A stretch of 64,000 nt of DNA from Alteromonas lipotrueiana (GCF_019249245.1 NZ_JAESDK010000018.1:1-64000), one strand, 5' to 3'; numbered from the stretch's first letter, positions 39,599-49,788 are shown. Numbers and translations are program-made. The notes: generated from the sequence alone by a model not told the origin.

Positions 39599-42523
39599 AT
39601 GAAAACATCCAAACTGTTCAAACCTGCACTGCTTTCATTTGCAGTCAGTTCGGCATTATACGCTGGCCAGATTATGGCTCAGGAAGACCCAATATTGACT
39701 TCGGATAGTGCTGAAGACGTTGAGGTTATTTCTGTAAAAGGGATCCGCGGTTCACTGATACGGGCTCAGGCAGTGAAGATGGACAACTCGTCTATTGTAG
39801 AGGCAATATCTGCAGAAGACATAGGTAAATTACCCGACTCATCTATAGCCGAATCTTTGGCTCGTCTTCCCGGTATGGCCGGTGAGCGGGTAGGCGGCAG
39901 AACCTCAGGTGTGTCTGTACGTGGCTTTAAAGAAGATTTTACCGGCACCTCATTAAACGGACGCGAACTTATTGGTATTGGCGACAACCGAGGGGTTGAA
40001 TACGACCTTTACCCCGCCGAAATAATGACCGGGGCAACTATTTATAAAACTACCGATGCGTCACTGCTGGTCCAGGGCATTGGTGGAACGGTCGACTTAC
40101 AAACCGTGCGTCCCCTCGTGGCCCAGGAAACACTGACACTTACCGGTGTATTTGAACAGGGTGGAAACGAGTCTGACAATCCCGAATTTGATAACGACGG
40201 ACATCGCTATGCTCTGTCTTTTGTAGAAAAGTTTGCCGACGATAAAATTGGTCTGGCATTGGCTATCGCGTCAACCGAGTCTCCCCGAAACGAACGTAAA
40301 TATGGGGTTTGGGGCTATGGCGAAAATAACGGCGCGCTTATCCCTTCAGGGCTTGACACTCAGGCTATCAGCCGTGTGTTAGAGCGCGATACTATATCAG
40401 CTATTTTTCAGTGGCGACCCAATGAAAATCTGGATGTCGTTGTCGATGTGCTGGATATAGAATATTCAGACTCAGGGGTTATTCGTGGTTTTATCGAACC
40501 GTTTGAACTGGATGCCGAAAGCTTATCAGGCTCTGGCGCAAATTCTACCGGAACCCAGGTTAATGCAAACCCGGTATTGCGTACTGACCCTGCGCAAAAA
40601 GACGGTGAACTATCAATCTATGGCCTGAACCTGACCTACCATGTCAACGACAGTTGGTCAGTAGAGCTTGACGTTGCCGATAGCCAGTCGAATAAACGTG
40701 ACCTGCGGGGTGAATCTTACGCGGGTCTGGCGCGAAACGGTGCGGCCATTGCCGATGCTGATCAACGTACCCGTAATTTCACTATGAGCCCTGACGGTAT
40801 CATGTTTACCGACAGTAGCGGTTTGGGTGCATTTTCAGACCCTTCATTATTACAATTAGCAGGCCCCCAACCCTGGGGTGGCGGCATGGCCAGCCTGGCT
40901 GACCAGTTCGAGACCGATGTTCAGCGCGCTGATGGCGAAACCTACAACTACATCAATGCACAGGATGGCTTTCTTAATTTCGCCGACTTTGAAGAAGAGC
41001 TGACCACCATGCGTTTGGAAACCTTTGGTTTTGTTGAATGGGGCATGGTAACGAAAGTCAATGTTGGTGTGGCGTATACCGATCGTTTCAAGAGCAAAAA
41101 TAACAAGGGATTCTTCGCCACCGCGTCATCCTATCCTAATTCAACTGCTATTCCGTCTGACTATCTTTATGATGGACTAACCGACTTAACCTGGGCAGGT
41201 TTAGGTCAGGTTGTAGCTTATGATGGTTTCGCACCCTATAACGATGGCGAGTACACACTCAACGATGCGGGTTTGTTAGAGCCTGATCGCTTGGGCGATA
41301 CGTACGAAATTAATGAAGAAGTAACCACCGTATTTGCCAAATTCGATTTTCAAACAGACATTGCAGACTATTTTGTGACCGGTAACATTGGCGCTCAATA
41401 TGTGCAAACTGATCAAAGCTCTTCAGGTTTCATCGGTATTGTAGGTTCTAATTTTAAAGTGTGTGATGCTGATGGCAACGGTGAAATAGATGCAGATTGT
41501 TTCGTCGATATCGCTGATGACTACTCTCACTTTTTACCCAGTTTTAACCTGAGCGTAGAATTGGCTGAAAATCGTTACATGCGCTTTGCGGCATCAAAAA
41601 CCATCAGCCGTGCTCGTATTGACCAGATGAAAGCGTCGGGTTTTGTAAAGTTTGACCAGAATATCAACCAAATTGCTATCCCCAATACTGCCGAGGCAGT
41701 CGACGAATATGGCTCTCCCTGGTCAAAGTTTCAGGGCAACCCGCGGTTGAGACCGTTAGAAGCCAACAACTACGATCTGTCGTTTGAAAACTACTTTGAA
41801 CAGGAAGGATACGTTTCGGTAGCGCTGTTTTACAAAGACCTGGTCAACTGGACCCGCGACGGTAATGAAACGATTGATTTTACCAACGACCCGACCAATG
41901 ATGGCGCTAACTATTTTATCCCAGGCTTTCATGATCGTACCGTTGGCGCTGATGGCCTGGTAGGTCCAGATGGCACTGAATACGCTCCGGGTACTTATTT
42001 AACCCCACCTGATCTTGGCACGTTTTCATTCTTTGAAGATGGCCTGACCGGTTCGGTTAAAGGCGCTGAGTTAACCGCGCAAATACCGTTGAGTATGGTT
42101 TCTGATATGCTCGAAGGCTTTGGTTTGGCTGGCTCTGCTACCTTTATTGATGCTGAGCTTGAAGATGGCAAACCTATTCCCGGCCAGTCTGATCGTGTTT
42201 ATTCGATGACCGCTTACTATGAAATGGGTGGACTGGAACTTAGGGTGGCAGCCACTGACCGCGCTGAGTACTTTACCTACCAACGTGGTGGTTCTAACAA
42301 AATTGAAGAAGCAACCCGTAGCGGCATTACCCAGGTAGATGCGCAAATCAGCTACGACTTCCAGGACTCAGGCATTCAATATCTTGAGGGGCTGCGTGTG
42401 TCGTTACAAGGCACCAACCTAACTGATGAAGAAGAAGAGACTCGTGACGAAAGCGGCTTAGTCACATTGCGCCGCGAGTTTGGTCCATCTTACCTGCTTA
42501 ACTTCAACTACTCGTTTTATTAA
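39599..42523 (+). CDS. TonB-dependent outer-membrane receptor (TIGR01782-like)
   Basis: A 974-residue barrel receptor. A signal peptide ending near AGQIMAQ is followed by the TonB-box region (VEVISVKG), the plug (LPDSSIAESLARLPGMAGER, GVSVRGF, YPAEIMTGATIYK), and a barrel that ends in Tyr/Phe (FNYSFY). The plug resembles the TonB-Xanth-Caul group, many of which import oligosaccharides or other polymers. GAGAAGG precedes the ATG at 39599. Two halogenase-like genes follow, a frequent partnership in this group. No hydrolase or other uptake gene is nearby, so the ligand is open. Confidence 0.93.
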   Translation: MKTSKLFKPALLSFAVSSALYAGQIMAQEDPILTSDSAEDVEVISVKGIRGSLIRAQAVKMDNSSIVEAISAEDIGKLPDSSIAESLARLPGMAGERVGGRTSGVSVRGFKEDFTGTSLNGRELIGIGDNRGVEYDLYPAEIMTGATIYKTTDASLLVQGIGGTVDLQTVRPLVAQETLTLTGVFEQGGNESDNPEFDNDGHRYALSFVEKFADDKIGLALAIASTESPRNERKYGVWGYGENNGALIPSGLDTQAISRVLERDTISAIFQWRPNENLDVVVDVLDIEYSDSGVIRGFIEPFELDAESLSGSGANSTGTQVNANPVLRTDPAQKDGELSIYGLNLTYHVNDSWSVELDVADSQSNKRDLRGESYAGLARNGAAIADADQRTRNFTMSPDGIMFTDSSGLGAFSDPSLLQLAGPQPWGGGMASLADQFETDVQRADGETYNYINAQDGFLNFADFEEELTTMRLETFGFVEWGMVTKVNVGVAYTDRFKSKNNKGFFATASSYPNSTAIPSDYLYDGLTDLTWAGLGQVVAYDGFAPYNDGEYTLNDAGLLEPDRLGDTYEINEEVTTVFAKFDFQTDIADYFVTGNIGAQYVQTDQSSSGFIGIVGSNFKVCDADGNGEIDADCFVDIADDYSHFLPSFNLSVELAENRYMRFAASKTISRARIDQMKASGFVKFDQNINQIAIPNTAEAVDEYGSPWSKFQGNPRLRPLEANNYDLSFENYFEQEGYVSVALFYKDLVNWTRDGNETIDFTNDPTNDGANYFIPGFHDRTVGADGLVGPDGTEYAPGTYLTPPDLGTFSFFEDGLTGSVKGAELTAQIPLSMVSDMLEGFGLAGSATFIDAELEDGKPIPGQSDRVYSMTAYYEMGGLELRVAATDRAEYFTYQRGGSNKIEEATRSGITQVDAQISYDFQDSGIQYLEGLRVSLQGTNLTDEEEETRDESGLVTLRREFGPSYLLNFNYSFY

Positions 42524-42537
42524 TCCTCGCTCGTAAT

Positions 42538-42567
42538 CCCGCCAGACAAGATTAACAGTCTGGCGGG
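42538..42567 (+). terminator. Hairpin between the receptor and halogenase genes
   Basis: Perfect 10-bp arms CCCGCCAGAC / GTCTGGCGGG with a 10-nt loop, followed by a modest T-rich stretch. Either a terminator or a partial attenuator. Confidence 0.65.
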
Positions 42568-42651
42568 AATCTTTGATTTTGCTTTGCTTTTTGCGCATTT
42601 TTATCTACAGTCAGGCGCTAAGCAATTTGTTGTACAAACCAAGGAATCTGC

Positions 42652-44142
42652 ATGACTAGCCCCATTCGTAAAGTCGTTATCGCCGGCGGCGGTACCGCTG
42701 GATGGATGAGTGCAGCATTACTAAAAAAAGTGCTGCCCCATTTAGAAATAGAACTGGTCGAATCGCCTGATATTGGCACCATCGGTGTAGGTGAAGCCAC
42801 CATTCCCCCCATCCAAACCTTTAATCAGTTTTTAGGTGTGGACGAAAACGCTTTTTTACGCGAAACCAATGGCACCATTAAGCTGGCTATTTCATTTGAA
42901 AACTGGCGGGTACCAGGTGAAAGCTACCTTCATACCTTCGGCGCCCCGGGTGCAACCCTAGGGTTTTGCGGATTTCAACATTTTTGGCTACGGGCTAAAC
43001 AAGCCGGTCTAAAACAGTCGCTATGGGATTTTGATTTAAACTACTTAAGTTGCAAAGCCGGAAAATTTAATAAAATTCAGACCGAAAATCAGGTTTATTC
43101 GATGGGTTATGCCTACCATTTTGATTCTTCGCTCTATGGGCAGTTTTTGCGACGTTTAGCCGAGCAAGCCGGGGTTAAGCGGACCGAAGGCACCATTGAC
43201 CATGTAGCACAAAATACGCAGACGGGTTTTGTGGAAGCCTTGCAGCTTAAAAATGGCAAACAGCTTAAAGGTGACATGTTTATTGACTGTACCGGAATGC
43301 AGGGGTTGTTATTACAAAAAGCGCTCGGCGTAAATTATGAAGACTGGTCGCATTGGCTGTGCGCTGACAGTGCTCTTGCGGTACCTTCAAAGCGCCATGA
43401 ACACACGCTGCCCTATACCCGCAGTATAGCTCATAAAGTGGGGTGGCAATGGCGCATTCCGCTGACCAATCGCAATGGTAATGGTCTGGTGTATTCATCA
43501 CAGTATTTAACTGAAAACGACGCTCACGATACGTTGATGAGCAATTTAGATACCGAGGCATTAGATGCCCCCCGCACCATTCGTTTTAAAACCGGGCGCA
43601 CTGAACAGCAATGGGCAAAAAATGTTGTGGGTATTGGTCTTTCCAGTGGTTTTTTAGAGCCGTTGGAGTCGACCAGCATTCACTTGATTCAGTCAGGCCT
43701 TGTTCGTCTGCTGAAGCTGTTTCCTAAAGATGAGATTCTTGCTTCGTCGCAGGCGCTTTACAATCGCGATTCAAAAGAAGAATTTGAAACGATTCGCGAC
43801 TTCATTATTTTACATTATTATCAGAATGAAAGAACCGATTCAGACTTTTGGCAGGATATGCGGCGTATTGCCCTACCTGATCGGTTACAACAAAAAATTG
43901 CCGCATTCAAAGACTCCGCTACCATCTTTAACGAAAACAGTGATATTTTTCGCGATGCGTCGTGGGTGCAGGTAATGATGGGCCAGGGTATTATCCCGAA
44001 AAGCTATCATCCCAGTGCAGGCGCATATTCTGACGAAGCTATTTTGTCATTGATGCAGAAAATTTATCAGGCAAAACAACAACCCTTAGGGCAGATGCTA
44101 AGTCACGATGAATTTTTAACCCGCTTTACGGCCGCTAAATGA
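42652..44142 (+). CDS. Flavin-dependent tryptophan halogenase-like protein 1
   Basis: A 496-residue FADH2-dependent halogenase-fold protein. FAD binding is at VVIAGGGTAGWMSAA; the halogenase WxWxIP motif is WQWRIP at about 263-268. The catalytic Lys77 is retained in GTIKLAISFENW, and the matching Glu is in GFLEPLESTSIHL. True halogenation is therefore possible, but the family near TonB receptors is of uncertain substrate. It overlaps the second gene by ATGA. Confidence 0.9.
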   Translation: MTSPIRKVVIAGGGTAGWMSAALLKKVLPHLEIELVESPDIGTIGVGEATIPPIQTFNQFLGVDENAFLRETNGTIKLAISFENWRVPGESYLHTFGAPGATLGFCGFQHFWLRAKQAGLKQSLWDFDLNYLSCKAGKFNKIQTENQVYSMGYAYHFDSSLYGQFLRRLAEQAGVKRTEGTIDHVAQNTQTGFVEALQLKNGKQLKGDMFIDCTGMQGLLLQKALGVNYEDWSHWLCADSALAVPSKRHEHTLPYTRSIAHKVGWQWRIPLTNRNGNGLVYSSQYLTENDAHDTLMSNLDTEALDAPRTIRFKTGRTEQQWAKNVVGIGLSSGFLEPLESTSIHLIQSGLVRLLKLFPKDEILASSQALYNRDSKEEFETIRDFIILHYYQNERTDSDFWQDMRRIALPDRLQQKIAAFKDSATIFNENSDIFRDASWVQVMMGQGIIPKSYHPSAGAYSDEAILSLMQKIYQAKQQPLGQMLSHDEFLTRFTAAK

Positions 44143-45605
44143 ATTCAGAACATCGTATCATTATTGCCGGAGGCGGCACAGCAGGCTGGATGACTGCAGC
44201 CTTGACGGCCCACCGTTTCAAACATTTCCCTGTCTCTATCACATTAGTTGAATCATCTCAGATTGCCACCATTGGCGTGGGCGAAGGTTCAACTCCCAGC
44301 CTTAAACAATTTTTCACCGAGCTGGGGATTAGCGATGAGACATGGATGCCAGAGTGCAGCGCAACTTACAAAGTGGGGATTCAGTTTTGTGACTGGAGCC
44401 CGGCCTCGGGTGTACCACAATACCGGCACCCGTTTATCTCGCAGCTCGATACTTTTTCGCAGCGACCCTTTGAGGTAAATTGCCAGACCCGGCGTCTGGG
44501 ACTGGATGTTACCACCCTCCCCGATAAGTTTTTATTCAACGGTTATCTGGCCAAAGCACAGTGTCTTCCGGTTACGCCACCAAATTTTCCGTTTCGAATG
44601 GAATATGGCTATCACTTTGATTCGGCGCGGTTGGGACAATTTTTAAAAAAGCACGCGCAGAGTTTAGGCGTTCAACATGTTGATGCCAAAATTGCAGGGG
44701 TGGACACCCACCCTGATGGCAGTCTCAGCTCCCTTATCGATACCAACTCAAATCACTACAACGGCGATCTATTTATTGACTGCACCGGCTTTCGTTCGCT
44801 GTTGTTGCAACAAACTCTGAATGTGCCTTTTACCTCGTTTGCCGACAACCTTTTTAACAACAAAGCTATGGTACTGGCGACCGAGCCCACTTCGCCACTG
44901 CCGGTGGAAACCAAAGCTACGGCATTAAGCAATGGCTGGGCCTGGCAAATTCCATTACAAACCCGTACTGGCAACGGTTATGTGTACAGCGATGCCTATC
45001 AAAGCCAAGACTCTGCTGAACAAGAGTTTCGTCGCTATCTGGGTGTAAGCGATGCAGCGCAGATTGAGCATTTATCAATGCAGGTAGGTCAGGTTGAGCA
45101 GCACTGGGTTAAAAACTGTGTGGCGCTAGGACTATCGCAAGGTTTTATTGAGCCTTTGGAAGCCACTGCTCTGCATCTGGTGTATCAATCGGCAAGGCTG
45201 CTTTGCGAGCAATACCAAAAAAGTGGGTTTAACGCGCAGCAAAGCGGTACCTATAATCAGCAAGTGAGTACGCAGTTTGATAATGTGCGCGACTACATTG
45301 TGGCTCACTACAAGCTCAATACCCGTAATGATACCGCTTACTGGCAGCACAATCGCAATAACGGTAAGTTGTCTGATTCGTTGATGCAAATTCTCGACAC
45401 CTGGTATCGTGGTGAAGACCTTGCGGCGCATTTAACTAAAAAAGCGCATCTTACTCATTTTAATAGCATTTCATGGCATTGCCTGCTAGCAGGATATGGA
45501 ACTTTTCCAGCGTTAGCAACGCAACAGCCCGGTCAGGGTGACTTATTTAAGGAGCATCAGTTGCAACAGTTTTTTGAAGGATGCCTACTTAACTTTAAAG
45601 CCTGA
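44139..45605 (+). CDS. Flavin-dependent tryptophan halogenase-like protein 2
   Basis: 488 residues, a paralogue of its upstream neighbour. FAD site IIIAGGGTAGWMTAA, Lys78 in ATYKVGIQFCDW, WxWxIP as WAWQIP, and Glu in GFIEPLEATALHL. Both paralogues thus keep the catalytic pair. No flavin reductase gene lies nearby. One decamer at 44702 encodes VDTHPDG in an apparent loop. Confidence 0.9.
   Translation: MNSEHRIIIAGGGTAGWMTAALTAHRFKHFPVSITLVESSQIATIGVGEGSTPSLKQFFTELGISDETWMPECSATYKVGIQFCDWSPASGVPQYRHPFISQLDTFSQRPFEVNCQTRRLGLDVTTLPDKFLFNGYLAKAQCLPVTPPNFPFRMEYGYHFDSARLGQFLKKHAQSLGVQHVDAKIAGVDTHPDGSLSSLIDTNSNHYNGDLFIDCTGFRSLLLQQTLNVPFTSFADNLFNNKAMVLATEPTSPLPVETKATALSNGWAWQIPLQTRTGNGYVYSDAYQSQDSAEQEFRRYLGVSDAAQIEHLSMQVGQVEQHWVKNCVALGLSQGFIEPLEATALHLVYQSARLLCEQYQKSGFNAQQSGTYNQQVSTQFDNVRDYIVAHYKLNTRNDTAYWQHNRNNGKLSDSLMQILDTWYRGEDLAAHLTKKAHLTHFNSISWHCLLAGYGTFPALATQQPGQGDLFKEHQLQQFFEGCLLNFKA
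44702..44711 (+). repeat. Decamer inside halogenase 2, isolated from the other clusters
   Basis: Exact GGACACCCAC in the D-T-H phase. It is the only copy found after 29.2 kb. Confidence 0.8.
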
Positions 45606-45661
45606 GGGGACGATTGAATTAGCAGACGCAAACAGCGTAGTCGTACAGCTGTTTTAATCCA

Positions 45662-47095
45662 TTAAAAGTTAATACGCCGCTCCGGTTCATTAAATACCGG
45701 GTTTTGGGTGTTTGGGACCAGCGCCAGGCTATCAAGCGCAGCGGCAGCGTAAAATAAGTCGAGCTCAGCCTGCCGCTGGTCAACATGCGCACTGATGGCC
45801 TCCATTTGTGCTTTGATAAGTTTGGTCTGGCGGGCATTTAATACAAACATATCAGTATCGCCTGAGTTAAACCGGGCTAGCTGAGCTCGTTGCAAACGCT
45901 CAGCCAGGGTTTGAGCCTGTTGGCGAAGCGCCAGTGCTTGCTGGCTTTGTTTCCATCGGGCCACCGCCGCTTCGAACTGCTGTTCAAGTTTTTGATTGAG
46001 ATCGGCTATTTTAAGTTGGTTCTGGCGAACTTTAGCCTGTGCTTTATGTTGTTCGGCCTGATTTTTGCGATTACCAATAGGGTAAGAAAAATCCAGCCCG
46101 ACTTTAGTTTCTGTGCCTTGCAGGGTTTTATTGCCTTGCCCGATATCGCGTCCAACCGAGGCTTTAACATCCAGCACGGGCAACAGATTGTTTTTTGCCA
46201 GTTGCAACTGAGCCTGACTGTTTTGCAGTGATAAGCCCATCTGTAGCTGTAATGGGTGCGTGGCCAGGCTTTGTTTTAATAAGCGCAAGCGGGTATCGTT
46301 GACCGAAAATGGCCATTGCTGACGAGTGGTACCCGGGATAGCCAACGGCGCGGGTTCACTAATAAAATACTGAAGTTTTGCGACTGCTACGGCCTGAGCT
46401 TGTTCGGTATCGGTTTGCAATAACGACACTTCCAACGTGCTGCTGGTAAAATCATCCAGGTCCATTTGCGCCGCATCCCCTTGCTCTACCCGTTGTTGCA
46501 GCGCGCGACCGCTGTTTCGCAAGGTGGTGCTCATGGCCTCAAGGGCCTGACGTTTTAGCGAGCTTTCGTACCATTTTAGATAAGTGCTGGCGGCGAGGTA
46601 AAGCTGATCGTTTAACAGTCCCTGATACTGCGCCTGCCACAGCTGAATATCTAATGCTGCGGTTTGCAGATTGGTACGTCGCTCATCGGTTTCGCGTCCG
46701 CGTAATAACGACAATGCAATGCCGACACTGGCCTCACCGCCGGATAAGGTATCATAAAAGCCTTCGTACACCGGAAACCGTCCATCGGCCAGCTGATATC
46801 GGGCAAACACCTCTGCGCCCATCCCCGCCAGCGGCTTTGTGACCTGCGAGGTCAGTACATGACCATCGTAATAACCCGATACCCGGCCTGACAATTTCTG
46901 ACTAAAATAGGGATCAAAGGCCGCTTCTGCTTTACGTTTTTCAGCGCGCTGCATGACCCCTTGCTCAAGCATAGCACGGGTTTTCGGATGACTGTCGACC
47001 ACCTGTTGCAAAATATCCAGAAGCTGCAAGTCTTTTGCCTGAAGCGGGGCGCTCAATATCAATAGAGCGCCCCAGACTACTAACCATTTATTCAT
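45662..47095 (-). CDS. TolC-family outer-membrane efflux protein
   Basis: About 477 residues from the ATG at 47095, with a signal peptide (MNKWLVVWGALLILSAPLQA). It has the long helical repeats of TolC-type channel proteins (QAEQHKAQAKVRQNQLKIAD). It is the outer-membrane part of the adjacent exporter. Its start overlaps the end of the HlyD-like gene by 8 bp, so translation is coupled. Confidence 0.85.
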   Translation of the reverse strand: MNKWLVVWGALLILSAPLQAKDLQLLDILQQVVDSHPKTRAMLEQGVMQRAEKRKAEAAFDPYFSQKLSGRVSGYYDGHVLTSQVTKPLAGMGAEVFARYQLADGRFPVYEGFYDTLSGGEASVGIALSLLRGRETDERRTNLQTAALDIQLWQAQYQGLLNDQLYLAASTYLKWYESSLKRQALEAMSTTLRNSGRALQQRVEQGDAAQMDLDDFTSSTLEVSLLQTDTEQAQAVAVAKLQYFISEPAPLAIPGTTRQQWPFSVNDTRLRLLKQSLATHPLQLQMGLSLQNSQAQLQLAKNNLLPVLDVKASVGRDIGQGNKTLQGTETKVGLDFSYPIGNRKNQAEQHKAQAKVRQNQLKIADLNQKLEQQFEAAVARWKQSQQALALRQQAQTLAERLQRAQLARFNSGDTDMFVLNARQTKLIKAQMEAISAHVDQRQAELDLFYAAAALDSLALVPNTQNPVFNEPERRINF

Positions 47096-48125
47096 TAGTG
47101 GCTTCCTGCACCCGCAGCTCACTGGCAGGTTGTGGGGGGAAGTTATTCAGCTGTCGCCACATTTCATAGCCTAAGCGAACCTCTTCCAGAAGCACCCAGG
47201 CTCGGACCTTACTGCCAAACCGTATCACCCGTTCATCAGGCCAGGCGGTTTCAGACTCATCCGGTGTAATCCATACGTTAAAGCGACCCCGGGCATCAGC
47301 AATGGGCTCGACATAAATAACTTCGCCGGCAAAGGTACCAATAGAAGCTTCAGGCCAGCCACTAAACTGAAACACCGGCCAGCCCTCAAATTGCAGCCGC
47401 GCGGGAGCCCCTGCCTTAATTAACGGTGCGTCCATGCCATTAACCGAAATGCGCACTGTACGATCAACCCCGGTGGGAATAAACTGACCCAGCATATCTC
47501 CGGCTTTGACAAATGTTGAAGGTCCGCCTGAGAACAGCCTGACTACAATTCCATCGGCCGGTGCTACCTTGGTTTGGGTTCGCTGGCGCGACAACGACAT
47601 ACTGGCCGAGTTGATATCTGACTGACTTTTGGCAATTTTAGCATTCAAAGTCTGAAGTTTAATTTGCGCAGCTTCCACGGTTTTGGCCGACACCACCCCA
47701 TCACGTAACAAAGCCTGTTGGCGCCGTAGGTTATTTTGTGCATTTTCCATGGCACTGATGTTGGCTTGATGTGCGGCTTTGGCCGCGTCAAGCTGGCCTT
47801 GAAGTTTTTCTACCAGCTGTGCGTCTACATCCACTAACGTCACAATGGGATCGCCTTTTTTAACGGCACTGCCTTCCTGCACATGCCACTGGTGAATTTG
47901 CCCGGAGACCAGTGCTGAAATTGCCTGAGTACGCTGAGACGGGTTCAAAGAATCGACGCTTCCCCGACCCATCGCGGTTTGGGTCCAGGGCGTGAACCAC
48001 AACAACAGCCCTGTTACTACAATGCACACCCCCACCAGCCAGCAAATTATTTTGTAGATTTTGGGCAGACCAATCGTATCGGCGACCGGAATTTTGTGCA
48101 GGTATCGTTGCTGGTTATTTTGCAT
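47088..48125 (-). CDS. HlyD-family membrane fusion protein
   Basis: A 345-residue periplasmic adaptor. One N-terminal membrane helix (IICWLVGVCIVVTGLLLWF) precedes a biotinyl-lipoyl-like half (GQIHQWHVQEGSAVKKGDPI), a coiled-coil hairpin (about 100-190) and a beta-barrel domain. It bridges the ABC-like subunit and the TolC-family protein. The start overlaps the ABC gene end. Confidence 0.9.
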   Translation of the reverse strand: MQNNQQRYLHKIPVADTIGLPKIYKIICWLVGVCIVVTGLLLWFTPWTQTAMGRGSVDSLNPSQRTQAISALVSGQIHQWHVQEGSAVKKGDPIVTLVDVDAQLVEKLQGQLDAAKAAHQANISAMENAQNNLRRQQALLRDGVVSAKTVEAAQIKLQTLNAKIAKSQSDINSASMSLSRQRTQTKVAPADGIVVRLFSGGPSTFVKAGDMLGQFIPTGVDRTVRISVNGMDAPLIKAGAPARLQFEGWPVFQFSGWPEASIGTFAGEVIYVEPIADARGRFNVWITPDESETAWPDERVIRFGSKVRAWVLLEEVRLGYEMWRQLNNFPPQPASELRVQEATNE

Positions 48126-49788
48126 TATCGTAACCCTGCTGATTGATTTCAGTTATCACGGCTTCATCCGCAAGCATTAACGATGTATCAAAGAATTTAT
48201 CTTCCGCAGCGTTGGTAAAATACAAAACCGTGGCGCTTAGTTTTTCGATACAGGCTAATAAGGTCTCTCTGGTACCGTGTGAAATAGTATCAAAATGCTG
48301 GTTTATGATGATGATAGGTGCATCGGATAAAATAGCTGCGGCTAACTTTAGTAATAAAAACTCCAGTGGCTGCAAGGGGTTTCCTACAACGGATAAACGG
48401 GTATCAAGCCCCTGCGGTAACGCGCTGATCACCGACATCAGATTTACGGTGGTCAGGGCCTGATGAATTTGTGCTAACCCGGCGTTAGCCGCTGCCATCT
48501 GTAAATACTGTTTTATCGTACATTCTACAATCAGCGCGCGATCGACCACTGCCACTGCCTGCCGCAACTCTAATGGATCGTAATCAAAGACGGATTGACC
48601 GCCTAACGTAACCAACCCCTGATGGGGTTGCTCATAGCGTTTAAGCAGCCCAATCAGCTGACGTTGTAGCCAGCCTTTGTCGTTATAGACATAGCATTTA
48701 GCGCCCGCAGGTATGGTCAGATTTAATTTACAGGTATGGTTTTTATGACATAGCGTCACCTGATCAAACACCAGCGCAGGTGCGTGAGGGATTCGCAGGT
48801 TTGATTGCTCGCTGGTTTCCTGGGGAATAGAAAGAGCGGAACCTAGTTTCTCGGCGGCGCCATACAATTCGTAATACAGTTTCAGATACATTGAAAATCG
48901 CGAAATACCGATAAATACTGCCGACATAATCAGTTCTGCGGCGACTAACTGCCCAATGGATAATTGTCCTAAAACCACCAAATAGCCACCCAGCCCCAGT
49001 AGCAATGCACTAGCAAGCGCATAAATCAGTAAAAACATGATTGATTGAATAAACGTATAGCGAAAATGTTGGCGGTGCGCCCCCAGATAATGTTCGATAT
49101 GTTGACGGGTTTCCTGGGCCGCATGATCAAGATGTCGACTTGACTTAAAAAATTCGTGTGCCGCCGCAATATCAGTCAGCCACTTGGCAGTATCGTACTT
49201 TTGTTGAGACAACTTAATTGCCGTGGCCTTGGCTTTGGCGCCCCATATTTTCCAAACACCCGCCATGGCCAGTAAAATACAGACATTAAAGGCAAAAAAG
49301 GCCGGATGATAAAATGCCACTAGCGTAAACCCCACCAGCATCTGTAGCACCAGCGCAAAGCCATCAATCATCAGCGAGGGAATATTTTTTTGCAAAATCA
49401 TGATGTCGAAGTATCGCTGCACAATAGTGGTATTGCGTCGACCTTCAAAAAAACTGTGCGGTGCAAACAGAGTTTTAAGACTTAACTCACTGGTAAGTCG
49501 GGCAAAAACCTTACGTTCATAGTATTCCATTACTCGCATTCGCAAGGCACTGAATGTCACCGATACCAGCAAGATGACAAACAATACTATCGCCAGAGTA
49601 ACCACCGCCCGCACCGCAGCGGTATTGATGACGCTGTTTATCAAGGTTTGTACAGCCAGGGGCACTGCCAGGGTCAACAGGCTTATAGCCAGACCATACA
49701 CCACCGCAGCCCCAAAAAACTTAGTATCCGGCTTTAATAAAGAGAACAACATTACGCGGGTTTGCGCTAAATTAAGCTGGGCGGCCAT
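48115..49788 (-). CDS. ABC exporter-like protein with a degenerate nucleotide-binding domain
   Basis: A 557-residue type I secretion-like protein. The N-terminal six-helix exporter domain (about 1-310) is well formed. In the C-terminal domain every ATP motif is altered: the Walker A position reads YNDKGWLQRQL near residue 365, the Q-loop has Asp in place of Gln (VVDRAL), the LSGGQ position reads PLQPLEF, Walker B reads IIIINQHFD in place of an LDE-like end, and the switch His position has Asn (YFTNAAE). The frame is open throughout, and it overlaps hlyD. It is a candidate inactive or repurposed exporter. The ATG at 49788 is preferred. Confidence 0.88.
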   Translation of the reverse strand: MAAQLNLAQTRVMLFSLLKPDTKFFGAAVVYGLAISLLTLAVPLAVQTLINSVINTAAVRAVVTLAIVLFVILLVSVTFSALRMRVMEYYERKVFARLTSELSLKTLFAPHSFFEGRRNTTIVQRYFDIMILQKNIPSLMIDGFALVLQMLVGFTLVAFYHPAFFAFNVCILLAMAGVWKIWGAKAKATAIKLSQQKYDTAKWLTDIAAAHEFFKSSRHLDHAAQETRQHIEHYLGAHRQHFRYTFIQSIMFLLIYALASALLLGLGGYLVVLGQLSIGQLVAAELIMSAVFIGISRFSMYLKLYYELYGAAEKLGSALSIPQETSEQSNLRIPHAPALVFDQVTLCHKNHTCKLNLTIPAGAKCYVYNDKGWLQRQLIGLLKRYEQPHQGLVTLGGQSVFDYDPLELRQAVAVVDRALIVECTIKQYLQMAAANAGLAQIHQALTTVNLMSVISALPQGLDTRLSVVGNPLQPLEFLLLKLAAAILSDAPIIIINQHFDTISHGTRETLLACIEKLSATVLYFTNAAEDKFFDTSLMLADEAVITEINQQGYDNAK

